From assembly GCF_003606325.2 (NCBI RefSeq), contig NZ_CP031843.2, forward strand, positions 62,001 through 126,000: DNA of 64,000 bases, in the 5' to 3' direction. This DNA comes from Bartonella kosoyi. Its GTDB lineage: Bacteria; Pseudomonadota; Alphaproteobacteria; Rhizobiales; Rhizobiaceae. Below the pieces are notes generated by a model. It was not told the origin of the DNA. It searched no databases and saw only the letters and a program-made list of their open reading frames with translations. The position numbers were made by a program, and so were the translations under genes. Shown in pieces: positions 28,407-37,625 of the stretch (the first letter of the stretch is position 1; each line of letters opens with the position of its first letter).

Positions 28407-28891
28407 GGTGGAGAATTTCCTGAAAGAGAAGAGGAAACTGAATTGTTGAACAAAGAATCATCCGTCAACTGTACCATCCAACTGGTTTGATTACCGGTAT
28501 CGATTTCCTTAAACTCAGCCTTTTGATATCCTCGAGGGAAACAATCATGAACCCCTTGAATAGTAAATTGGCTATCTTGCACACACATGGTGACAGAACC
28601 TGCCCAGCTTCCTTTTTTTTGTGCTCCTTCTGCATAAAAATAATAAAACCGCGAAGCAAGAGGTCCTTCGATTAAAGTTTTACATTCTGTCACGGGAACC
28701 ACCCACCAGCCTTCGCTCACCCACCCTGAAAACGTACGATACCCAAGAGCAACCCCTACAGACTGTTGGGTTGTGTTACACACCCTAAAGTCAGCCTTTG
28801 CAAAAACAACAAGGGGAAATAAGAGCAAAATGCTCACGAGAAAAACCTTTAATCTTTTCTGAAATGCCCAATATTGTTTTTTCAAAATCAC
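28403..28891 (-). CDS. DUF1036 exported protein
   Basis: 162 residues. A hydrophobic stretch (VFLVSILLLFPLVVFAKA, residues 16-33) is a likely signal peptide, followed by DFRVCNTTQQSVGVALGY, GWWVVPVTECKT and FYYFYAEG, typical of DUF1036. The cysteines fit a periplasmic disulfide protein. The family's function is unknown. It is coupled to pyk by a four-base overlap, as in other Rhizobiales. Confidence 0.85.
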   Translation of the reverse strand: MILKKQYWAFQKRLKVFLVSILLLFPLVVFAKADFRVCNTTQQSVGVALGYRTFSGWVSEGWWVVPVTECKTLIEGPLASRFYYFYAEGAQKKGSWAGSVTMCVQDSQFTIQGVHDCFPRGYQKAEFKEIDTGNQTSWMVQLTDDSLFNNSVSSSLSGNSPP

Positions 28892-29166
28892 AAAACTTCC
28901 TCTATAATGTCAATTCTCAAAACAAATCATACATCTTTTTTTTCAATTGTTTTTTCAAAAGCCTTTCAAATCTAGAACACATATTTTTATATTTTTCTTT
29001 TTATAGCCCTTTTATCAATACATATATCTTAAAAACTTTACAAAATATTTAAAGTCAATTTGTAAAAAAACTGTGGTACTTGATTGATTTTTTATTTTTC
29101 AAGCTTTTTCGACATAAATTGGTCATCGAAAAAATAACGTACAACATATAACCTGGAGAAAATACA

Positions 29167-29427
29167 ATGAATGATACAGTAACCGATCAAACACACGCTA
29201 TATCCGTCAATCAATTACGCTCTTTTATCGAACGAATTGAACGACTAGAAGAAGAAAAAAAAACCATTTCCGATGATATTAAAGACGTCTACACGGAACT
29301 TAAAGGCTCTGGGTTTGATAGCAAAGCTGTTCGAAGCATTATACGGTTGCGTAAAAAAGAAGAGCACGAACGAATGGAAGAAGAAGCCATCATTGAACTT
29401 TATAAAAATGCGCTTGGAATGAATTAA
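29167..29427 (+). CDS. gapR: GapR-type nucleoid-associated protein (DUF2312)
   Basis: 86 residues, with the family run [36 protein letters not shown] and [17 protein letters not shown]. GapR of Caulobacter forms ring-like dimers or tetramers around overtwisted AT-rich DNA and supports replication with topoisomerases. The short helical form and alphaproteobacterial context support the call. CTGGAGAAAATACA precedes ATG. Confidence 0.88.
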   Translation: MNDTVTDQTHAISVNQLRSFIERIERLEEEKKTISDDIKDVYTELKGSGFDSKAVRSIIRLRKKEEHERMEEEAIIELYKNALGMN

Positions 29428-29538
29428 CAACATTGATAACATTGGAATTTTTCTTAAGAAAATGGAAAAAAACGCGTGAATGCACAAAAATTCTGCCCAC
29501 CGTGAGCAGTTTATGCAAAATAACAAAAATTTATGTAA

Positions 29539-29880
29539 CCTGTGACGAGACGACTTCACAGGATGCGTAACATTTTAACAGCCCTCACATTTGAAAGAAT
29601 TCATAAAAAGTGAAAGAATTCATGAAAAGCGCATTTTTACGTCTTATCCTTCAATTATTTCTATCCACAGGGGCGTTTGTATCCATAGGGAGGGTATTTT
29701 ATCTATACGGATCTCCCTTGTAAGCCAACCCCACTCATACATGCCAGCAAAGCGTTTTTGAGTCCTTCAACCTAAAAACAGGTGTAAAATAGAGAGAATC
29801 TTGCGCTATTGAAGACTTTTATTCAAATTGCAAAACAATGAATAAGATGATCAATCAATTCATTATCTAGGATGAAAAAC
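29539..29880 (-). mobile_element. Remnant of the integrase upstream segment
   Basis: The run TTTGAAAGAATTCATAAAAAG, partly doubled at 29605-29640, and AGAGAATCTTGCGCTATTG near 29792 resemble TTTGAGAGCGTTCATAAGAA (13170) and AGAGAATCTTACGATATTC (13292). Nothing of the integrase body remains. A weak CCTGTGA/TCACAGG hairpin lies at 29539-29562. Confidence 0.4.
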
Positions 29881-30030
29881 ATTTAAAGGGGTCAGCAGCT
29901 GAAATTCACTAAACAAAGGTCCTAAACTGTTTACAGAAGAGAGATTTAAGGATCTTCATCTTGTTAAGATTGTGAAAAGTTGGGCATATTTAGACATCTG
30001 GTAAAAAGGCCCTAGCTTTATTAAAATCTT

Positions 30031-30597
30031 TTATTCAAATCTATTGACGGGCTCATAAAGGTCATTGATTCGAGAGGTTAGAATATGATCTCTCCATTTT
30101 CCAGAAATCATCAAATAATCTTTGGCATAGCCTTCTTTTTCAAAATGAAGGCGCTTTAATAAAAGTTTGCTTTTTATGTTCTCAGGTCTATAATTTGCCA
30201 TCACTCTATGCAGGTGATAGACTTGAAAGATATGGCGTATAAGAGCCGATAAACTCTCAAACATAAGGCCTTTGCCTTGTTTTTTCTCATCAAGAGAAAA
30301 GCCAAGATGACAGGCTTGAAAAACACCACGAACCACATTTGTAAAGTTCACAACACCGATGATTGTGTTTTCATTTTTGAGTCGTACGGCATATCGATAG
30401 GCTTGCCCTTGTGCGCTTTCATAAGCAAATGCATCGGCGCGTGTTTCCCAAGCTGTTAGGCTGTGGTAATCATCAGTTCTCAACGGTTCAAAAGGGCGCA
30501 GATAATTCGCATTCCGCAAGTAATAAGCAGACAATGAAGCGGCATCTTCTAAACCAATCAATGTGGAAATTGTTCGCTTTGTTTTAATTGCCATCAT
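30031..30597 (-). CDS. GNAT N-acetyltransferase, RimJ/RimL type
   Basis: 188 residues with the GNAT pattern: GVVNFTNVVRGVFQACHLGF, the acetyl-CoA loop DEKKQGKGLMFESLSALI and HRVMANYRPENIKSKLLLKRL. Such enzymes acetylate the N-termini of ribosomal proteins or other amines. AGGAGG lies five bases before ATG 30597 (a second ATG follows at once). Flanked by integrase remnants on both sides. Confidence 0.85.
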   Translation of the reverse strand: MMAIKTKRTISTLIGLEDAASLSAYYLRNANYLRPFEPLRTDDYHSLTAWETRADAFAYESAQGQAYRYAVRLKNENTIIGVVNFTNVVRGVFQACHLGFSLDEKKQGKGLMFESLSALIRHIFQVYHLHRVMANYRPENIKSKLLLKRLHFEKEGYAKDYLMISGKWRDHILTSRINDLYEPVNRFE

Positions 30598-30639
30598 TTT
30601 CTCCTCCTAGAAATGTTACAATAACACGTTGATTTGTCC

Positions 30640-30910
30640 TGACATATCATCATTTTTAACCTTAACCCGTAACATCGAATACCTTACGCTTTTTCGCATC
30701 ACAACGCTTCTCACATGAGAATCAATGAGGCTCATTTGCTTGTTTCTTCATAAGCGTGGGTGCTTGGTTAGAATATAAGGTAAAGACAAGAGAATGCTTT
30801 TTATAAATGCGCTCAAGAGCCACGGGTGATAGCAACATTGGGAACTGGCAAAGCGTGTGAGTGTATTGCCCTGCTTGCATACAGAGCATTTTGAAAAACG
30901 CACCGCACCA
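30640..30910 (+). mobile_element. Integrase 5' remnant, plus strand
   Basis: Translation of 30800-30890 gives QEPRVIATLGTGKACECIALL, aligning with QMPRAVSQHPRAGKVCDGAGLL of the integrase at 13 kb. Several substitutions have occurred and no frame continues into the integrase body. Confidence 0.5.
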
Positions 30911-31162
30911 ATAATTTTTTCTTTATCAAGATCTCTTTTATCAAGAATTGTGCAAAAAAGCCAAACATATACAGTCAAGCTTGCTTCCAAATCCCATTAA
31001 TCAGCCCTATGACTTTGAACCGCTGTCAAAAGTATTTTTCTACAATCGGCTCTTTATGCATTCATAAGACACTGTGGTTATTCTTTAATATGTCCAAGTG
31101 CTCTACAGAAAGCGATGAAACAATAGGAATCTCTTATAAATGCTGAGAGATGATGAGAAACA
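30911..31162. other. Intergenic region
   Basis: No gene or structure recognised downstream of the ABC-F gene. Confidence 0.3.
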
Positions 31163-33028
31163 TTAATGTGAATAAACTTCTATTTCTTCGCGTAAAATTT
31201 CAAGTTCTAGCCATTCTTCTTGCTTTTGTGTGCAAATCATTTTCTTTTTTTCCAACGCTGTTGATAAACGCTCAAAACGTTCTTTATCATTGCAATAAAG
31301 AGTTGGGTCAGAGAGCTCTTGTTCAATTTTTTTTATTTCATTTTGCAAAACAGCGATTTCTTCAGGCAATTTTTCCAATGCATAAACCTGCTTATAAGAC
31401 AATTTTCTTCGTGTTTTTTTCTCTCCCGCACTATCCAAACTAGAATCTTTTGATGAAGCATATTTTCCGCCCACCCCTGCGCAAGATTTTGCAGATATTT
31501 TACGGTGCGATAATTCTATTTCTTTACGTTGAAATGTCAAAGCCTGTTTATTTTGCGCCATCATATCACTATAGCCGCCCGCATATAAAACCCAATGACC
31601 ATCGCCCTCCGGTGCCAACATATGCGTTACAGTACGATCTAAAAAATCTCTGTCATGGCTTACCAACAACACAGTTCCCGCAAAATCAGCGATAAATTCT
31701 TGCAACAAATCCAAAGTTTCCATATCCAAATCATTGGTTGGTTCATCAAGAATTAAAAAGTTTGCCGGACGAGAAAGAAGGCGTGCAAGCATGAGTCGTG
31801 CTCTTTCTCCTCCCGAAAATTCTTTAAGGGGGGTGCGCGCTTGTTCCGGCAAAAATAAAAAGTCTTTCATATAAGAAACCACATGCCGTTCTTGTCCATT
31901 GATCACAAGAGTATCGCCCCTTCCCCCCGTTAAATAGTGCGCCAAAGTTTCTTCTTCATTGAGAATACGTTGCTGATCAAGCAATGCCATGGAGAGGTTA
32001 TAACCATGCCTCACCGTCCCACTATCCACGGTTTTTTGCCCAATCAATGCGGAAAGAAGCGTTGTCTTTCCAATCCCATTAGGTCCTACCAAACCAATTC
32101 GATCCCCCCTCTGAATGCGTAAAGAAAAATCTTTCACGATAACGCGATCCCCATAGGATTTTGAAATTTTTTTTGCTTCGAGCACCAATTGACCAGAATC
32201 ATGAGTTTTTGCTGCTGTCAACAGTGCACTTCCAGGCTGCCCCTGATAGGTTTGATGACGCTGTCTTAAGTTTTTTAATTCGCTCAAGCGCCGTACATTA
32301 CGCTTACGCCGTGCTGTTACCCCATAACGCAACCATTGCTCTTCACGGACAATTTGACGCCCCAATTTATGCTGCTCGAGTGCTTCTTCTTCCAGTGTTT
32401 TATCGCGCCAATTCTCAAATTCTGAAAAATGCTTTTCCAGTCTTTTGGTTGTCCCACGATCAAGCCATACCGTTGAACGCGTGACATTTTCTAAAAATCG
32501 TCGATCATGAGAAATCACCACAATCGCCGAACGCAAAGAAAACAACACGCCTTCCAACCATTCAATGGTTGGTAAATCAAGATGATTGGTTGGTTCATCT
32601 AAGAACAAAATATCCGGCTTTGCTGCAATGGCCCGTAATAATGAAACACGCCTCTTTTCACCGCCCGAAAGCGTTTCTAATTTTTCCGCGCCCGAAAACC
32701 CTAAATTTGTGCGAAGCATATTGATCCACTGAACATCAGATGTCTGATCCAATCCTGCTTCCATATAAGCATTAATATCCTCAAAACCTGAACAATCCGG
32801 ATTTTGAGCGACATAACGAAGTGTTACGCGAGGGTGGCGAAAAATTTCGCCACCATGAGGCTCTAATATTCCTGCGGCAATCTTTAACAGGGTTGATTTT
32901 CCACAACCATTACGGCCTACCAACGCAATACGCGCTCCCTGCTCAACCGATAAACAGGCTTGGTTGAGCAAAGGCGTTATCCCAAAGGCTAGGGAAATGC
33001 GGTCAAGCCGCAGCAATGGCACCGCCAT
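31163..33028 (-). CDS. ABC-F family ATPase (Uup-like)
   Basis: 621 residues. Two ATPase domains without membrane segments: Walker A GRNGCGKST and GPNGIGKTT, signatures LSGGEKRR and FSGGERAR, and Walker B LFLDEPTNHLD and LILDEPTNDLD. A charged linker lies between them and a coiled coil closes the C-terminus (LQNEIKKIEQEL), as in Uup. ABC-F proteins act on ribosomes or on DNA structures. The start at 33028 overlaps the stop of the lipoprotein gene (TAATG), so translation is coupled. Confidence 0.9.
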   Translation of the reverse strand: MAVPLLRLDRISLAFGITPLLNQACLSVEQGARIALVGRNGCGKSTLLKIAAGILEPHGGEIFRHPRVTLRYVAQNPDCSGFEDINAYMEAGLDQTSDVQWINMLRTNLGFSGAEKLETLSGGEKRRVSLLRAIAAKPDILFLDEPTNHLDLPTIEWLEGVLFSLRSAIVVISHDRRFLENVTRSTVWLDRGTTKRLEKHFSEFENWRDKTLEEEALEQHKLGRQIVREEQWLRYGVTARRKRNVRRLSELKNLRQRHQTYQGQPGSALLTAAKTHDSGQLVLEAKKISKSYGDRVIVKDFSLRIQRGDRIGLVGPNGIGKTTLLSALIGQKTVDSGTVRHGYNLSMALLDQQRILNEEETLAHYLTGGRGDTLVINGQERHVVSYMKDFLFLPEQARTPLKEFSGGERARLMLARLLSRPANFLILDEPTNDLDMETLDLLQEFIADFAGTVLLVSHDRDFLDRTVTHMLAPEGDGHWVLYAGGYSDMMAQNKQALTFQRKEIELSHRKISAKSCAGVGGKYASSKDSSLDSAGEKKTRRKLSYKQVYALEKLPEEIAVLQNEIKKIEQELSDPTLYCNDKERFERLSTALEKKKMICTQKQEEWLELEILREEIEVYSH

Positions 33029-33414
33029 TAACGAACGCGGAGCGGACAAGGTGCTTGATACATCACCCCTCTTGCATCACGATAAGTACATAATTGACGT
33101 ACTGGGACTCTTTGCGCACAAGGTGCTTGGTAAACATGTCCTCTGCGAGAGCGATATGTGCACAATTGTGAAGCTTGTCTTTGTTGTCTTCTTTGATTTA
33201 CAGCCTCACCCGTTATGGTTCCAGCCAAAGCACCAAATGCCGCACCAGTAAGCGCTGCTCCAGGTGTACTTCCAGCAATAGCTGTTCCAGCCAAGGCCCC
33301 GATTGCTGCTCCCCCTACACCGTAACGCGCAACGCGTTCATCAGTTGTCGTACAAGCCACCGAACTGAAACCAATCGCAGAAACGACGGCTACTTTTAAA
33401 ATTGATTTGAACAT
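33028..33414 (-). CDS. Glycine-zipper lipoprotein (17-kDa antigen-like)
   Basis: 128 residues from ATG 33414. Signal with lipobox SSVAC (Cys21), then a glycine zipper (GVGGAAIGALAGTAIAG, GAAFGALAGTITGEA), and at the C-terminus two repeats of LCTYR...R.G..YQAPC. It is likely anchored in the outer membrane. The doubled Cys-containing repeat suggests disulfide pairing. Upstream of, and coupled to, the ABC-F gene. Confidence 0.8.
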   Translation of the reverse strand: MFKSILKVAVVSAIGFSSVACTTTDERVARYGVGGAAIGALAGTAIAGSTPGAALTGAAFGALAGTITGEAVNQRRQQRQASQLCTYRSRRGHVYQAPCAQRVPVRQLCTYRDARGVMYQAPCPLRVR

Positions 33415-33517
33415 AGCAAAACCTTTCCTTCTCAAGATCAATACATAATATATCAGTTATGTCGGCACTTAATCACTCAGCCCCCCCCTGCCTTATTCAA
33501 AATATATTGGAAGAGCT

Positions 33518-34153
33518 TTACGGAATAGGCACAGACGCTAACAATATAGCTTTTCCAGAACCTAAATGGCAAGAAAAGGTTCCACAAATACGGTTAGAAA
33601 GTGTTAAAGAAGAGCCAAATGACACATTTTTATCACAAATTGGCCATTTTACCCCTTCAAGCGTTAAGCCTTGTAAGTCAGAAAAACCGATAAGACTAAA
33701 CAAACACTCTTGAGGCAAATCATACAACGCAAGTTTAGGCACAACCGGCCAACCTTCTTCCAAACCGCTTGTCAACAACACTGAAATGCCTTTCTCAGCC
33801 ATCATCAATGCTTGCGTCATATGAGAAAGGCTATGATCACTTCGCTCCCCTCCCAAAGCCCCGCACAAAATCAGCTTTTTAGCCCCCTTTTGTAGCGCTC
33901 TTTCACAAGCCAAAGCACTATCTGTCATATCTTTATCAGAGGGAAAAACCTCACGCGGAACATGACTATATTTGTCGATCAGAGTCTGATCAGATGAATC
34001 AAAATCCCCTAACCACAACTCAGGCATCACGTTAAGTACTGCCGCATGACGCATCCCACCATCTGCAGCAATCACCCGACTGTTTTGAATTTGATTAAGC
34101 AAACGATCAGTGATAAAAAGATCTCCATTTAACAATATCGTAAATGTTGTCAT
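33518..34153 (-). CDS. Thiamine pyrophosphokinase
   Basis: 211 residues from ATG 34153 (MTTFTILLNGDLFITD); the longer in-frame extension upstream is not conserved in type. Motifs: AADGGMRHA, WLGDFDSSD, DKDMTDSALA and GALGGERSDHSL, which bind thiamine, Mg2+ and ATP. It converts thiamine to thiamine diphosphate, the cofactor of transketolase encoded in the same window. Divergent from the M48 peptidase gene. Confidence 0.88.
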   Translation of the reverse strand: MTTFTILLNGDLFITDRLLNQIQNSRVIAADGGMRHAAVLNVMPELWLGDFDSSDQTLIDKYSHVPREVFPSDKDMTDSALACERALQKGAKKLILCGALGGERSDHSLSHMTQALMMAEKGISVLLTSGLEEGWPVVPKLALYDLPQECLFSLIGFSDLQGLTLEGVKWPICDKNVSFGSSLTLSNRICGTFSCHLGSGKAILLASVPIP

Positions 34154-34249
34154 GCCATATTTTGCCTTTTTTTTATAAACGATAACCGTGATATAGCCAA
34201 ACGAATCCTTAAAGCTTCTCTTAAAAAAACACACGATATAAAGATACAC

Positions 34250-35815
34250 ATGAAATTTGCCATATTACACCGCAGAAATAACCTGCCTCGCGATCCAATA
34301 CACGCCATTTTTCAACGAAATTTTCTTTTTCGCTCTCTGCCTTATAAAGCAACTTTCATCAGTTTAATGCTTCTCCTTTCAGCTTGTCACATCCCTCTTT
34401 CTCAAAATGATAGGCTCTCTTCCAGTTCTTCTGAAATAATCAAACATACTGACAATCATAATATCTATGTCACATTAAGCGCTCTGCAACACCCCCGTAT
34501 TTTGCAAATGTATGGTGGCGCTTATCATGATGCAACACTTGAACGCTTTTTAGCAAAAATTATTCGTAAACTAACCATTGCCTCCCACCATTCTCCTCAA
34601 AGCTATTCTGTCACAATTTTAAACTCAGAAAATGTCAATGCATTTGCACTCCCCAATGGCTCGATCTACATCACCCGTGGTATGCTAGCACTCGCCAATG
34701 ATTCTTCAGAAGTTGCGGCCATTTTAGCCCATGAGATGGCCCATATCAGAGCTAATCATGGCATTTTACGCCTACAAAAAGAAGCCCAATTAAAGAAGAT
34801 GACACATCATATGTCTCCTCGTCTTTTTTCTACTATGGGCAAAAATCACAATCCCGTACACAACAAGCAACAACTTGCACAATTTTCCCGCAATCAAGAG
34901 CTAGAAGCTGATTCCCTTGCCCTCGAAATGCTCCAACAAGCAGGATATGATCCCTTTGCTTCCCCGCGCTTTCTTCAAACAATGGAAGCCTATAGTGCGT
35001 TTCAGAATATTTCTGGCACCTCAAATGCCTCCTTAGACTTTCTAGCCTCTCACCCCACCACCCCTCAACGCATTCGACTTGCGATAAAAAAAGCCCGTAA
35101 AATCAATCAACAAAATAGTGGAAATACTGATCGTGATTCTTTTCTCAAAAGCATTGATGGCATGACTTTTGGAGGAAGCTTTTACACAGGGTTTGTACGT
35201 GGCAATGAATTTATTCATCCGCAATGGCGTATCGCTTTTTCTATTCCCAATAATTTTACAATAGAACATTCCGCACAAACCGTTTGGGCGAGTGGTCCCA
35301 ATAAAATTGCGATTCGCTTTGATGCCATTCCCCGTCCAGCAAGAATGTCTGCAAGTGATTATTTAAAAAGCGGGGGGATTATCGGTCTAGACCCATCATC
35401 TATCCACCCCCTCACAATTCAAGCCGCCCCCCATCAAGAACACTTAAGCCAAAATTTACTTGCAGCACAAGCCCGTGCGACTTACGAGCAATGGCAATTT
35501 GATGTGGTTGTCATTCTGTTTAATAATCATATTTTTCGTTTTCTGACGGCAGCGCCCTATAATTCTCAAAATTTTGCAGAAATTGCCCAAAAAACGGTCC
35601 AAAGTTTTCACCCTCTTTCAACTTTAGAGTTAAAAAAATTGAAACCATTAAAGATCAGTATTGTCCGCGTTAAACAAGGAGAAAATGTTGCAAACCTTGC
35701 CCATAAAATGCAACACACACCAAACAAAGAGAAACTCTTTCGGATTCTCAATGCCCTCTCACCAACTCAACAAACGTTACATGCTGGTACAAAAGTAAAA
35801 ATTATCACCGAATAA
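34250..35815 (+). CDS. M48 family lipoprotein metallopeptidase (BepA/YfgC-like)
   Basis: 521 residues. A lipobox-like LLLSAC puts Cys46 after an unusually long N-terminal stretch, so translation may start later. The zinc site is HEMAH (161-165) with E219 in ELEADSLALEML. The middle part has a conserved GGSFYTGFVRGNEFIHPQWRI, and the C-terminus (VKQGENVANLAHKM) resembles a LysM-type binding module. It probably trims or quality-controls outer-membrane proteins in the periplasm. Next to rpoH, as in Brucella relatives. Confidence 0.87.
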   Translation: MKFAILHRRNNLPRDPIHAIFQRNFLFRSLPYKATFISLMLLLSACHIPLSQNDRLSSSSSEIIKHTDNHNIYVTLSALQHPRILQMYGGAYHDATLERFLAKIIRKLTIASHHSPQSYSVTILNSENVNAFALPNGSIYITRGMLALANDSSEVAAILAHEMAHIRANHGILRLQKEAQLKKMTHHMSPRLFSTMGKNHNPVHNKQQLAQFSRNQELEADSLALEMLQQAGYDPFASPRFLQTMEAYSAFQNISGTSNASLDFLASHPTTPQRIRLAIKKARKINQQNSGNTDRDSFLKSIDGMTFGGSFYTGFVRGNEFIHPQWRIAFSIPNNFTIEHSAQTVWASGPNKIAIRFDAIPRPARMSASDYLKSGGIIGLDPSSIHPLTIQAAPHQEHLSQNLLAAQARATYEQWQFDVVVILFNNHIFRFLTAAPYNSQNFAEIAQKTVQSFHPLSTLELKKLKPLKISIVRVKQGENVANLAHKMQHTPNKEKLFRILNALSPTQQTLHAGTKVKIITE

Positions 35816-35883
35816 GTTTTCTTTTTCATCTGGCAATCTTGATTCTTTGTCTGTCTTTAATCGCGCCCTCCTCAAGCCTATTG

Positions 35884-36030
35884 GCAAATGCAACCAGCCT
35901 TACCATGCCCTACGCCCCGGCAGCTACCCCCCCCCTCACAAAGTCTTTCATGGCTTCTATATCTTAAAGATCTTCTAAAATGAATGTGTCAAAGAGAATA
36001 GAGCGCAATTTCTGCATAGATCTTCTCAAA
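35884..36030 (-). pseudogene. Decayed duplicate of the rpoH 3' end and downstream DNA
   Basis: CTCACAAAGTCTTTCATGGC (35936-35955) and GCAATTTCTGCATAGATCTTC match 36165-36184 and the rpoH C-terminal codons around 36224-36245, in the same order. The copy is diverged and covers only about 20 codons plus downstream DNA including CCTACGCCCC. Confidence 0.65.
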
Positions 36031-36182
36031 CAAACATCACCCCCCAATCTTCTTCTGCTCATGAAGAACGGTTCAATGCACCCCAGAAGGAGGCGTATGG
36101 CTTGATAAAGCGAGCAATCCCTCAACCAGCTTCATCACGCCCTACGCCCCCGCACCTACCCCCTCACAAAGTCTTTCATGGC

Positions 36183-37094
36183 TTATATATCGTAAGCATC
36201 TTCTGAATGAACCGTAAGGAGAGCAGAACGTAATTTCTGTAAAGCCCGTGCTTCAATTTGACGCACGCGTTCTTTCGAAATTCCTAATTTTTCACCCAAA
36301 ACTTCTAGAGTAGCTCCCTCTTCATTTAAACGACGAAAGCGAATAATTTCCAGCTCCCGTTCGTTGAGAATTTGTAACGCATCATAAAGCCATTGCGTAC
36401 GTCGTTGACCATCAATCACTTGCTCAATTAAAGCATCAGGAAGAGGGCTCTCATCAACCAAAACATCCATCTTCGCAATGGGATTGTCACTGTTCTCAGA
36501 AACAGAAACGCTCAAGGAATTATCCGAACTGGAAAAACGAAAATCCATTGTTTCAACATCGCGTACGGAAACACCGAGCTTTTCAGCGATTGTACGAAAA
36601 ATATCCTGTTTTGACAAAGCACTATCATCTTGCACCAATTTTGCGCGCAAACGCCGCAAATTAAAGAAAAGTGCTTTTTGCGAAGAACTAGTTCCCCCTC
36701 GAACAATTGACCAGTTTCGCAAAATATAATCTTGAATAGAAGCCCGTATCCACCATGTTGCATAAGTTGAAAAACGCACTTCACGATCAGGTTCAAAACG
36801 CGCAGCAGCTTCCAACAGTCCCACATACCCTTCTTGTACCAAATCCCCTAAGGGCATTTTGAAACGTTTAAAACGGTTCGCAATAGCAATCACCAGGCGC
36901 ATATGAGCTGCGGCAATTTGATGCATGGCATCATCATCGCGTTTATCTTTCCATCGCAGAGCCAAATCATGCTCTTTTTGTCGTTCAAGATAAGGTGCTT
37001 GCATAGCAGAACGCATCATATTCCGTCCTAAGCTTTTGTCTGCATCGCTATAATTTTTGCTGCTTTTATAAACAGCATTTGAAAGATTACCCAT
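36183..37094 (-). CDS. rpoH: RNA polymerase sigma-32 factor (heat-shock type)
   Basis: 303 residues. Region 2: LVIAIANRFKRFKMPLGDLVQEGYVGLLEAA and FSTYATWWIRASIQDYILRN; the RpoH-specific box QKALFFNLRRLR; region 4: LEVLGEKLGISKERVRQIEARAL. It directs transcription of heat-shock genes. Many Rhizobiales have more than one RpoH; this one sits next to the M48/helicase/fdxA/carD block. Confidence 0.93.
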   Translation of the reverse strand: MGNLSNAVYKSSKNYSDADKSLGRNMMRSAMQAPYLERQKEHDLALRWKDKRDDDAMHQIAAAHMRLVIAIANRFKRFKMPLGDLVQEGYVGLLEAAARFEPDREVRFSTYATWWIRASIQDYILRNWSIVRGGTSSSQKALFFNLRRLRAKLVQDDSALSKQDIFRTIAEKLGVSVRDVETMDFRFSSSDNSLSVSVSENSDNPIAKMDVLVDESPLPDALIEQVIDGQRRTQWLYDALQILNERELEIIRFRRLNEEGATLEVLGEKLGISKERVRQIEARALQKLRSALLTVHSEDAYDI

Positions 37095-37625
37095 AATAAC
37101 CCCTTGCGATTAAAATTATCAAAATTGATTTGGTAACGACATCATTGTTATTTCTTAAAAAAGAACGCGAAAGTTGTCCACTTTTGTCTCACTACTTTAG
37201 CGTGTAAATTTATAATCGCAATTGTTTTTTTCATGATCATGGTAAAACTTCTTGTCATAAGACATAATTTCACCTGCAAAATGCCCCTACAATATGCCTT
37301 TTAGCCTATGAAATATTTGAAAAAAACTTTCTCTTCACTTTTCATGACAAAACGGCAAAAAAAAAGTGATCAAACAAAACACATGCTACTTTTTTGATGA
37401 CCGATTCCATTTCCTTTTAATTTTAGAGAATCTGTTTATGCTTTTTACGCTTTCAGCTTTACATTACAACTAATAAGTGTAATCTACAAATATAAAACAT
37501 CCCAACTGAATAAAAACTGAATAAAAAGCAGGCTCTAAGTTTTTAAAGACGCAAAAAGAAACATCAAAAAACGACAAGAATGATTGAAGCAAGCGCAACA
37601 AACGTGTTAAAGGAAGAACAGCATT
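37095..37625. other. Intergenic region upstream of the helicase remnant
   Basis: About 530 bases, AT-rich. The helicase domains expected here in relatives are gone and no trace is recognisable by eye. It should contain the rpoH promoter on the minus strand. Confidence 0.35.

Noticed and set aside
29539..29562. CCTGTGA/TCACAGG hairpin as terminator of gapR
   Set aside because: No T run follows on either strand and it lies over 100 bases past the stop.
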